Positions 1-6,845 of a stretch of DNA of 35,345 nt are shown in pieces. Numbering within the stretch: position 1 is the stretch's first letter; each line of letters begins with the position of its first letter. Under the pieces are notes generated by a model. It searched no databases, was not told the origin of the DNA, and saw only the letters and a program-made list of their open reading frames with translations. The DNA is from a virus, in the IMG/VR virus record IMGVR_UViG_3300005747_000068, positions 1-35,345 of that record; one strand, given 5' to 3'. The translations under genes and the position numbers were made by a program.

Positions 1-941
1 GTCCACCAACTTGGGTTTTCATTTTTAATTAAGTTTACCAAATCAAAACCAAATCCAGCATGTATGTTTTCTTCTTTTGATGTCGCTTCAACAGCGTTAC
101 TAATACCTTTCAACATATTCTTATGTTTATTGAATGACATAATAACTAAAAATTGTGAGAATAGTGACACATTCTCTACGAACATTGAGAATAGAACAAC
201 CGATTCGAAGTATTCCTTGTCTTCAACTGCCTTTGAATTTGTAATTGCTTTCTCTAAATACTTAATTCTTTTACGAATAGCAGGTACTTGTAAAAGTGTT
301 TCAAATTCATTATTTAATCCCAATAATTGTACTAAATGTGAATAAGCATCAGCATGTCTCACCTCTGACTCTGCAAAAGTAGCTCCAACGTTACCAATCT
401 CTGGTTTTGGCATTCTTTTGTATATGTCACCCCAAAATGATTTAACAGCAACCTCAATTTGTGAAATCGCCAACATTGCTCTTTTAACTGCAGTTCTTTC
501 TTTTTTGTCGAGATTCACTTTAAAGTCCTGAATATCAGAAGTAAAATTAAATTCTGTATGTACCCAATATGAATGTCTAATAGCGTCAACATACTCATTA
601 AGATTAGGGTACTCGTAAGGTTTTAAGTTCGTTCTTTTTGTAAAGATATTCGGACCATTATCCTTACGGTAAATGATGTATTCTTTTGCAACATCATTTA
701 GACCGTTATCCATAAGTTTATTCTCTACCATATCGTGTATTTCATCAACGTGAGGAACTCTATCTGGTTCCCCTCTGAAAATCCCTTTTCTCGTTATTCT
801 TGCAATTTTTTCAGCCATATCATCATCAATATTACCGACACTCTTCATTGCTTTTAATACCGCATATTTTATTTTTTCGGACTGAAACTCTACTTTCTCC
901 CCGCTTCTTTTAATCACATAATTAGTTTCTTTACTGTTCAT
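1..941 (-). CDS. nrdB: Class Ia ribonucleotide reductase small (radical) subunit with N-terminal ATP-cone, partial
   Basis: Makes deoxyribonucleotides together with an NrdA partner that is not in this window. I translated this gene directly from the minus strand: it starts at ATG 941 and runs off the left edge, so about 313 residues are visible and the C-terminus is missing. Residues about 8-95 look like an ATP-cone (YVIKRSGEKVEF near the start, DVAKEYIIYR at the end). The ferritin-like radical domain follows. It keeps the expected metal ligands: Asp in FNFTSD, Glu and His in ESEVRH, Glu in FVENVSLF, and Glu and His in EENIH. The radical Tyr sits four residues after the first ligand His (HADAY). 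The ATP-cone is normally on the large subunit; its presence on NrdB is known from some Bacteroidota enzymes and implies allosteric control through the radical subunit. The gene lies 36 bases after the helicase gene. No Shine-Dalgarno sequence precedes the ATG. The family call is very secure. Confidence 0.93.
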   Translation of the reverse strand, partial: MNSKETNYVIKRSGEKVEFQSEKIKYAVLKAMKSVGNIDDDMAEKIARITRKGIFRGEPDRVPHVDEIHDMVENKLMDNGLNDVAKEYIIYRKDNGPNIFTKRTNLKPYEYPNLNEYVDAIRHSYWVHTEFNFTSDIQDFKVNLDKKERTAVKRAMLAISQIEVAVKSFWGDIYKRMPKPEIGNVGATFAESEVRHADAYSHLVQLLGLNNEFETLLQVPAIRKRIKYLEKAITNSKAVEDKEYFESVVLFSMFVENVSLFSQFLVIMSFNKHKNMLKGISNAVEATSKEENIHAGFGFDLVNLIKNENPSWW

Positions 942-977
942 ACTAGTAATTCTATTTTAGTTTATTTATATTTTATT

Positions 978-2354
978 TTAAATATTCTCACGTTGCTTTC
1001 GCTTTTCCATGAGCTCCTTAATTCTATCCCTTTGTTTTTCTTCTTTCTGTTCTTCCAAACCTAAGAATGTCATACTTTGTTCAGTATCAATTACCAACAT
1101 TTCATTATCATACTTACAATTCTCAAACACAACACCATCTTTCCCGATACGAGACTTAGTGATTGCGATAGTTGCCAAGTTCATTTCTTTCTGTTGTAAT
1201 GATTTAGCAATAGAAATGATTACGTGACCTACTTGAGCCTTCTTAATAGAACCACCCATTTGGTCTGTTGTTACAACTTCTGAAGAAATCGATGAACGGT
1301 TACCTTGAGTTGCTGTCCATCCAACAATGTCCAATTCATGACACATCGCTTCAAACGCTCTCATTACTGAACCCTCACTCTTCCATTCATCACCTAAATT
1401 TTTATCAGGTGTAATACAATCAATATAATCTATAACTATCATATCAATCTTATTTCCTTCAGCAATCATCTTCCTAACTTGATTCTTTATCTGATTCATG
1501 GTCATCGTATCAGAAGGTAGTTTTTTCAAAGTTAAAGAGTTATTTGTGTTCTCCTTAATCTGTCTAACTTTCTCCATTACGTCATCCCTATGATTAGATA
1601 AATCATCAGGTGCAATTCCAGTCCATAGTGTGAAATGCTTACGTTGGATAATTTTCGGGTTATCCTCAAAGAAAATCTGTAACACATTGTAACCCAAGTT
1701 AAATGCGTGATTCGACATCTTTGTTAGGAAAGTAGTTTTACCCACACCTGTTGGTGCCAATATAACACCGATTTCTCCCTTAGCTAACCCACCTTTCATT
1801 AGGTTATCAATACCTGGTACCCCCATCGGAATAGGGTGACGATAGTCATCGTCTAAAACCACCTCTAAATTTGAGAACACATCTGCCGTTCCGGTATCAA
1901 CTTCACCAACTTGTAACGCTTCTCTAACCATTTCTTCTAAATGGTCATACGATTCGAAATCACCCTTATCGATGATTTTCTGAGCCTTTGACATTACTTT
2001 CTGTAACTCTTGTTGTTTACAGAATTTAAGTGATTTTTCCTGTACGAAATCTGAACCTTCAATAGGTGACTCTTTAACACTCTCTATCATGTCAAAAACC
2101 ATCTTCTGAGCCATAGGTGAACTAATTTCACTCTTCGTAAGTTGTTCCAATGTTGCAAATGTTGGAGTATGTTCGTACTTACTATAGTACTCCTTAATCA
2201 TTTGCATTATGATTTTAAAATATTGATTATCAAAATACTTCGGGTCAATAACATCAACAATCGAATTGGCAAAATCCTTGTCAATAACGATGTTGTTTAT
2301 AAGTTGTATTTGAAATGAGTTACCTAAGTAACCGAAGTTTTTTTCTTTTGACAT
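978..2354 (-). CDS. 41: Replicative DNA helicase, DnaB/T4 gp41 family
   Basis: Hexameric 5'-3' helicase that unwinds the replication fork. The protein has 458 residues, close to T4 gp41 and DnaB. An N-terminal helical domain (about 1-150) precedes a RecA-type motor. Walker A is APTGVGKTT at 200-208. Walker B is the hydrophobic strand MIVIDYID near 305-312. A later ATQGNRSS segment corresponds to the sensor/DNA-loop region of DnaB. It follows the 150-aa unknown gene by 37 bases, and that gap holds a TATTTATA element. It lies upstream of nrdB in a replication module with uvsX, gp32 and the 5' nuclease. No primase gene is visible in the window. The start ATG is preceded by an A-rich leader without a Shine-Dalgarno sequence. 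Confidence 0.93.
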   Translation of the reverse strand: MSKEKNFGYLGNSFQIQLINNIVIDKDFANSIVDVIDPKYFDNQYFKIIMQMIKEYYSKYEHTPTFATLEQLTKSEISSPMAQKMVFDMIESVKESPIEGSDFVQEKSLKFCKQQELQKVMSKAQKIIDKGDFESYDHLEEMVREALQVGEVDTGTADVFSNLEVVLDDDYRHPIPMGVPGIDNLMKGGLAKGEIGVILAPTGVGKTTFLTKMSNHAFNLGYNVLQIFFEDNPKIIQRKHFTLWTGIAPDDLSNHRDDVMEKVRQIKENTNNSLTLKKLPSDTMTMNQIKNQVRKMIAEGNKIDMIVIDYIDCITPDKNLGDEWKSEGSVMRAFEAMCHELDIVGWTATQGNRSSISSEVVTTDQMGGSIKKAQVGHVIISIAKSLQQKEMNLATIAITKSRIGKDGVVFENCKYDNEMLVIDTEQSMTFLGLEEQKEEKQRDRIKELMEKRKQRENI

Positions 2355-2380
2355 ATCAATTAATTTTCTTTAGGGTAAAA

Positions 2381-2388
2381 TATAAATA
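2381..2388 (-). promoter_or_regulatory. TATTTATA element before the helicase gene
   Basis: The minus strand reads TATTTATA 26 bases before the helicase ATG, in the short gap after the 150-aa gene. It matches the element seen before the late genes. Because this is a replication gene, it may instead be a chance AT-rich match. Confidence 0.35.
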
Positions 2389-2391
2389 TGG

Positions 2392-2844
2392 TTATACTAA
2401 GCTATAATCCATGTACTCGTAAGTTAAATTTTCAGATGAGAAAATATCCGTTAGACCCCTAAGTACACTTTTTAGTTGCGGACGTATGTCTACGGTGTAT
2501 CTTATTTTAGGTGGGTATAATTTTCCGTTAAATACTCTATGACAAATTGTCTCATCACCAAGCCTAATTTTAATGTGAAAATTCTCTTCACCATCTGTAT
2601 TTGAAGTGTCTAAGATTGCTGGGTCCAACGCAATTTGATTGTAGTGGTCTAACAAATACATGTTAGTTCTATCTTTCAAAATGTCGGTTAATTCACTCGT
2701 AAAATCATTAACAAACTCAAGTACATCAATACTCTTTCTTGCTTTAGGATTGTAACCTCTAACGTTGAAGTATCTTTGAACAACTATGTTCTCATTCAAC
2801 ATCATTACAAACTCCATTTTTGTTACGTCATTTTTTTCTTTCAT
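2392..2844 (-). CDS. Unknown 150-aa protein of the replication module
   Basis: I do not recognise a domain with confidence. The protein is 150 residues, with no signal peptide or membrane segment. Its opening, EFVMMLNENIVVQRYFNVRGYNP, is split by no obvious linker, and the middle has an acidic loop near DTSNTDGEEN. The general look resembles short conserved hypothetical proteins of marine T4-like phages, but I cannot name one. It starts four bases after the 5' nuclease stop codon and ends just before the helicase promoter-like element, so it is probably co-transcribed with uvsX and the nuclease. A role in replication or recombination is suggested by position only. Confidence 0.75.
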   Translation of the reverse strand: MKEKNDVTKMEFVMMLNENIVVQRYFNVRGYNPKARKSIDVLEFVNDFTSELTDILKDRTNMYLLDHYNQIALDPAILDTSNTDGEENFHIKIRLGDETICHRVFNGKLYPPKIRYTVDIRPQLKSVLRGLTDIFSSENLTYEYMDYSLV

Positions 2845-2848
2845 TTTT

Positions 2849-3856
2849 TTAAATTTTGTTTTTGTAACGTTTTTTTTCTTTTCTTGTTAGTTTCATAAAA
2901 GGTGTTATAAACTCTACCCAATTATCGTCTTTTTTGGGTAAATATTTGAAGATTCCATCACTCATCATCATTCTCATTAGATTCTGATATCCTCTTCCTT
3001 CAGGGTCTAACTCTTCCGTGTAGTAGAGTTCAACCATTTCCATACCTTCATTACTTATCATTGGTGAGGACAAATCTACAACTTTTTTGTTAATATCAAA
3101 GAATTCTTTTCCTAAAACCCCTCTTTTAGTTTTTCCTTCTTTGATACTTTGTAAAATCTTTCGATTATCTCCCTCCGATTGTAATTCTTTAGTACGTTGT
3201 ATAATATCGTCAACAGATATGACATTGTCCAATATCTCAGGAAATATCTTAACAAATGTTTTCTCCCCTAATAAATAAATACCATCAATATTGTCAGACT
3301 TATCACCTGACAAGATTTTAAATGTAGTAATATTATAGTGTGGTATTGAAATGTCTTTAAGGGGTATATTATCTCCTTCCTTATAGACTCTTCTGTGGTT
3401 AGGTGAGTAAACCTCTACTTTGTCTGAGATAAGTTGTGTAAGGTCCTTATCTGATGAAAATATAGTTTTGTATTCATCATGAGATATATTACAATAGTGA
3501 GCAATTGCGTCATCAGACTCACACCCATCTATGGATACTTGTCTAATGAACATCTCTTCTAAATACTTCTTAACTCTCGACAACTGCCATTCAAATGAAA
3601 TCTGTTGTTGTTCGTTAAGACTTCTTTTTCTATTTCTTTTGTATTGTTCGAGTATGTCTCTTCTCGAATTAGAATTATTCTCAGCATCCCAAAATACAAT
3701 TACTTTATCATAATTGTGGTCAACTAAGAATTTTTTCAATGTATTCACAAAGTGGAAAATACCACCAATATGGTTACCCTCATGGTAGAATTCCCTTACT
3801 CCGTGAAACCCAATTTTAAATAAGTTATTTCCGTCTACTAATAATGTTTTTGTCAA
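2849..3856 (-). CDS. rnh: FEN-like 5'-3' exonuclease (T4 RNase H type)
   Basis: Removes RNA primers and 5' flaps during lagging-strand synthesis. Family signs are the opening strand LLVDGNNLFKIG with the first metal-binding Asp, the acidic cluster around IDGCESDDAIAHY, the FSSDKDLTQLI segment, and the helix-hairpin-helix-like SGDKSDNIDGIYLLGEKT region. I start at TTG 3856, which gives 335 residues (T4 RNase H has 305). This start lies 17 bases after the uvsX stop and is preceded by AAAGG. An in-frame ATG at 3934 would add 26 basic residues encoded inside the 3' end of uvsX in another frame, and they look like out-of-frame translation. The family call is strong; the start is moderately sure. 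It is followed after four bases by the 150-aa gene. Confidence 0.88.
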   Translation of the reverse strand: MTKTLLVDGNNLFKIGFHGVREFYHEGNHIGGIFHFVNTLKKFLVDHNYDKVIVFWDAENNSNSRRDILEQYKRNRKRSLNEQQQISFEWQLSRVKKYLEEMFIRQVSIDGCESDDAIAHYCNISHDEYKTIFSSDKDLTQLISDKVEVYSPNHRRVYKEGDNIPLKDISIPHYNITTFKILSGDKSDNIDGIYLLGEKTFVKIFPEILDNVISVDDIIQRTKELQSEGDNRKILQSIKEGKTKRGVLGKEFFDINKKVVDLSSPMISNEGMEMVELYYTEELDPEGRGYQNLMRMMMSDGIFKYLPKKDDNWVEFITPFMKLTRKEKKRYKNKI

Positions 3857-3873
3857 AATACCTTTATTATAGG

Positions 3874-4875
3874 TTAGACTTCTTTTACTTCTTCCAATTT
3901 GTAGTCGCCATCGGTACCGATGACTTTTTTCCAATATTCCGCTTGTTCTCCTTTATATTGCTCAATAGACTTCTTTTCTTCAGTAGATTCCTTACCAGCA
4001 AGGAAACCATGAGGTGTTACAATAATTTTACCGTCTTCATAACCTAATCCATTGATATGGTTTTTCATTACCGATATTTTTGTTCTTACCGCAAACTTAA
4101 CCTTTCTCTTGTCTTTAACCGCAGCAATCTTGTTGGTTCCCGCATTTTTCTGATTACCAAATAAAAACACTAAAGATGAGTTTAACCAAATCGCCTCACC
4201 ACCCTTAGCTTTAATCTTTGGTTGACCAAATGGGTTGTCAGGTAATTCCACCCACGGTTGATTAACAATCAATAAAGTGTTTTCGTATTTTGATGTTGCC
4301 TTACGTGAACCCGCAATTCTTTGGTTGATACCCATACCAATCTTATCCGCTAATGTTGCGGCATTGTGTTGTTTACCTCCCTTACCATCAAAAGTCATCT
4401 TACAAGGGACAGAACCAACAGAGTCCCACAAGAATAGTAAGTCATATTCTAACTCACCTTTTTCTTGTGCATCTAATAGTTCGTTGATATAGTCGGTAAT
4501 TTGTTCGATGTACTCGAAGTTGTTATTGAACAGGAAGAATCCATCCCAATCCAATTCACCTGTTTCTTCATCGACAACTTCATCACATTCGAATCCCATT
4601 GTTCTTGCATGGTCAAATGACCACTTTTGTTCAGTTATAATGAATACGGGTAATACTCCTTTATTTTGTGCATCAACAGCTGCCTTTACAAGTGCCGTTG
4701 TCTTGCCTGTATCAGAATGACCTAAGAACATATTTAGATGACCAATAGCCGGACCTGGTACCCCAACCGCATCTAAAAATGCTTCACCCAAATCAAAGAA
4801 CCTTTGTGGTTTATATTTTGCAGAAGTAGAATACTTCTTCTTCAGAGAACTGAAATCTGTTTTTTTAATTGCCAT
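3874..4875 (-). CDS. uvsX: UvsX/RecA-family recombinase
   Basis: Strand-exchange recombinase for recombination-dependent replication and repair. It has 333 residues, somewhat shorter than T4 UvsX (about 390). Walker A is GHSDTGKTT at 52-60. Walker B is the strand YDLLFLWDSVGSVP near residue 145. A loop with PFGQPKIKAKGGEAIWLNSS near residues 215-235 corresponds to the DNA-binding L2 region. The C-terminus is charged. The gene follows gp32 across a 58-base gap filled by a perfect 11-bp inverted repeat, so its expression relative to gp32 may be set by read-through. The leader before the ATG is an A-run with no Shine-Dalgarno sequence. Confidence 0.92.
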   Translation of the reverse strand: MAIKKTDFSSLKKKYSTSAKYKPQRFFDLGEAFLDAVGVPGPAIGHLNMFLGHSDTGKTTALVKAAVDAQNKGVLPVFIITEQKWSFDHARTMGFECDEVVDEETGELDWDGFFLFNNNFEYIEQITDYINELLDAQEKGELEYDLLFLWDSVGSVPCKMTFDGKGGKQHNAATLADKIGMGINQRIAGSRKATSKYENTLLIVNQPWVELPDNPFGQPKIKAKGGEAIWLNSSLVFLFGNQKNAGTNKIAAVKDKRKVKFAVRTKISVMKNHINGLGYEDGKIIVTPHGFLAGKESTEEKKSIEQYKGEQAEYWKKVIGTDGDYKLEEVKEV

Positions 4876-4893
4876 ATTTTTTTTAGTGATAAA

Positions 4894-4920
4894 GATGGTA
4901 CCGACAATATCGGTACCATC
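4894..4920 (-). terminator. Strong hairpin between gp32 and uvsX
   Basis: A perfect 11-bp inverted repeat (GATGGTACCGA and its complement) with a 5-base loop lies in the 58-base gap after the gp32 stop. On the minus strand it is followed by TTTAT, a weak U tract. It is probably a partial terminator or attenuator that keeps gp32 mRNA in excess over uvsX, or an mRNA 3' stabiliser. Confidence 0.6.
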
Positions 4921-4933
4921 ATGTTAGTTTTAG

Positions 4934-5791
4934 TTAAAACGGTAAGTCCTCATCCACATCCATTTTAGATTGTGGGTCCTCAGTTTTTTCTGTTGTTGAC
5001 TCAGTTGTAACACTACTTCCGAATGTTGTTTCAGTATTGTCACCGTATACGTATTTCTTAAGTTCTGTATCCCAAACAGGTGTCTCACCTCTTGCGATTG
5101 CCTCTAAATACTCAACAGGTTTCTGTGAGTAAACATCTTGCCAAGTTAACTCATCTTCAACCCATTCCGTCATCTGACTCTTATCAGAGTGTATCGGTGC
5201 TGGGTCATCATACATAATAGTCTTAACTACTGTATATTCAATTCCTGAAGGTGTTTTTGCCTTAGACAAATCAACAATCAAGTCACGACCTTCGTTAGCA
5301 TCAGTCACATCACCTTTTTGTCTCCAAATTGGAATGATTTTATCCAAGATACCCTCTTGTTTGTAATTATCTTTGAATCTCCAAAACTTTGGTCCGTGGT
5401 CTTCATTCTCACGGTCAATAACCTTAACGATGTAGAATTTACGTGGACGGTACTGACGAGCCAATTCCTTATCTGAGTCTTTACCTGTTGACGTCAATTC
5501 TTCGTAAACCTCAGTAAGTGGTGAACGCTCACCGTCATTTTTACCTGGGTCAAATAATTTAGTCCATTTACCGTCGATTTGAACTTCGTGATACCATACT
5601 TCTTTGAATGGTGATGAACCGTCTGGTGTTGGAAGGATACGAATAACCTTTTGTCCTGACTTAGTTCCTTTTGGAAGATACGTTGTAAAGTATCTTTTTA
5701 ATCTGTCTTCTTGAGAGATTCTGTTACCTCCACCCGTGTTTTGGGTGTTCTTTTCATACTGCGATAACACAGCATCTAATGCATTTGCCAT
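4934..5791 (-). CDS. 32: Single-stranded DNA-binding protein, T4 gp32 type
   Basis: Coats single-stranded DNA at the fork and organises replication and recombination proteins. It has 285 residues (T4 gp32 has 301). The N-terminal part is basic (GGGNRISQEDRLKRYF) as expected for the cooperativity region. The core has the gp32-like run RKFYIVKVIDRENEDHG then FWRFKDN. The C-terminus is acidic and ends DVDEDLPF, the partner-binding tip typical of phage and bacterial SSBs. The protein contains no cysteine, so the zinc-binding site of T4 gp32 is absent; the corresponding region reads NDGERSPLTEVYE. The gene has its own upstream promoter-like sequence and a hairpin downstream. The family call is strong. 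Confidence 0.88.
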   Translation of the reverse strand: MANALDAVLSQYEKNTQNTGGGNRISQEDRLKRYFTTYLPKGTKSGQKVIRILPTPDGSSPFKEVWYHEVQIDGKWTKLFDPGKNDGERSPLTEVYEELTSTGKDSDKELARQYRPRKFYIVKVIDRENEDHGPKFWRFKDNYKQEGILDKIIPIWRQKGDVTDANEGRDLIVDLSKAKTPSGIEYTVVKTIMYDDPAPIHSDKSQMTEWVEDELTWQDVYSQKPVEYLEAIARGETPVWDTELKKYVYGDNTETTFGSSVTTESTTEKTEDPQSKMDVDEDLPF

Positions 5792-5838
5792 AATTTTTCT
5801 TTTTTACTCTGTTAATTGTTTTTTCTTAAACTCAATAA

Positions 5839-5869
5839 TAAAGATAGTAATTATGTCAATAAAGTCAAA
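5839..5869 (-). promoter_or_regulatory. Candidate Bacteroidota-type promoter of gp32
   Basis: On the minus strand TTTG is followed, after exactly 19 bases, by TATCTTTA. This is close to the Bacteroidota vegetative consensus (TTTG at -33, TAnnTTTG at -7). It would start transcription about 40 bases before the gp32 ATG, just after the terminator of the preceding operon. The location fits an early or middle host-sigma promoter. Confidence 0.5.
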
Positions 5870-5878
5870 CTCTATAAA

Positions 5879-5905
5879 CAAAAAAAACCACTCTATTTGA
5901 GTGGT
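5879..5905 (-). terminator. Rho-independent terminator at the end of the tail operon
   Basis: On the minus strand a 7-bp stem ACCACTC/GAGTGGT with a 5-base loop is followed directly by a run of Ts. It lies 43 bases after the stop codon of the acidic coiled-coil gene and before the gp32 promoter, so it separates tail from replication transcription. Confidence 0.85.
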
Positions 5906-5948
5906 CTTTATTATAGTTGTAAAATTTAATTAAGTCAAATGATTAATT

Positions 5949-6566
5949 TTATTCTGTTGGACCGTTGAATGATTTACGAATGTCGGAATCAGAATAATTC
6001 TCAACCTCATCAGAAGTTAAAATATATTCATTCTTACCCGTTTTTTCCATATCATCTTCTTTATCTGCAAAGAAATCGGTTAACTTTTGATTATAAGGAT
6101 AGCTATCTAAACTTCTTAGTTGTAGTTTCTCCTCAGGTGATTTTTGACGATACTTCTCGACTTTAGTTTCAATATCATTAATCTTAGTGAAAATTTGGTC
6201 CATCTGAGAAAGTTTACTTTCTAAATCAGATAACTTCTCGAACATTGTATCCATATACTCGTCTTGTTTATCTGATATCTTGTTCTGTGTATTCACTAAA
6301 TCAGTTATATCTAACTCTTCAGTGTCCCCACCCATGTCTTTATCAGACTCAACATTTCCTTCGTCGTCAATTTTTTCAACTTCAGGGTCAGTATCAACAT
6401 CAACTGGTTCTGCAATTTCTTCAGCACCACCTTCGACATCCATATCTAACTCCAAATCATCACCAGCTTCATCAGCTGTGTCTGTGGGTTCTTCTTGTTC
6501 AATAAGGTAACGATTAATAGTATTGTGTCTATTAAGTTCCTCAAGTATTTTTTTATCTATTGACAT
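5949..6566 (-). CDS. Acidic coiled-coil protein, unknown
   Basis: I do not recognise the family. The 205-residue protein has a short helical N-terminus (DKKILEELNRHNTINRYLIE), then a strongly acidic low-complexity stretch at about 25-88 rich in Asp and Glu. A heptad-like helical region follows at about 90-142, including EKLSDLESKLSQMDQIFTKI, and the tail is polar. No signal peptide or membrane segment is visible. It is the last gene before the terminator of the baseplate operon, 11 bases after the 74-aa gene, so it is probably expressed late. An assembly chaperone, scaffold-like or virion-associated role is possible but rests on position and composition only. Confidence 0.8.
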   Translation of the reverse strand: MSIDKKILEELNRHNTINRYLIEQEEPTDTADEAGDDLELDMDVEGGAEEIAEPVDVDTDPEVEKIDDEGNVESDKDMGGDTEELDITDLVNTQNKISDKQDEYMDTMFEKLSDLESKLSQMDQIFTKINDIETKVEKYRQKSPEEKLQLRSLDSYPYNQKLTDFFADKEDDMEKTGKNEYILTSDEVENYSDSDIRKSFNGPTE

Positions 6567-6577
6567 AATTTTTTATT

Positions 6578-6802
6578 TTAACCATTAAGTAATGTCTTAA
6601 CACCATGAGGTGTTTCGACCTTTAAGGTTCTATTAACTTGTCTAGTATTATCAACTCGCTCAATAAGTCCGTCTCTCATACTAACTGTATAACAATCACC
6701 TGTGTCTAAGTCACAAACCTCTTTGTAACCATTTCCGGCATCTTTTTCAGTAATTCTAGTGTCTTTTGACAAATACTGGTCTAATAATGATTTAACATTC
6801 AT
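6578..6802 (-). CDS. Small unknown protein (74 aa)
   Basis: No family recognised. The start is set at ATG 6802 (opening MNVKSLLDQYLSKD), because a TATTTATA promoter-like element ends only 15 bases upstream. A longer reading frame from 6907 would run backwards into the end of the giant hub gene. The protein has two nearby cysteines in the segment VCDLDTGDCYTV and is otherwise hydrophilic and probably soluble. It lies between the hub gene and the acidic coiled-coil gene and is probably expressed late with them. It could be a minor structural or assembly protein. Confidence 0.7.
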   Translation of the reverse strand: MNVKSLLDQYLSKDTRITEKDAGNGYKEVCDLDTGDCYTVSMRDGLIERVDNTRQVNRTLKVETPHGVKTLLNG

Positions 6803-6817
6803 AATATTACTTTTATA

Positions 6818-6825
6818 TATAAATA
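6818..6825 (-). promoter_or_regulatory. Late-promoter-like TATTTATA element
   Basis: The minus strand reads TATTTATATATAAAAG, 15 bases before the ATG of the 74-aa gene, in a 43-base gap. It matches the element before the sheath, tube, tape measure and neck genes. Confidence 0.6.
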
Positions 6826-6845
6826 TACGTTTATTATCGTTTTTC

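Noticed and set aside
64-345. Plus-strand open frame of 93 codons
   Set aside because: Entirely antisense to nrdB; the protein has no recognisable features.
3857-3934. ATG start for the 5' nuclease
   Set aside because: Would encode 26 basic residues within uvsX in another frame; TTG 3856 is better placed.
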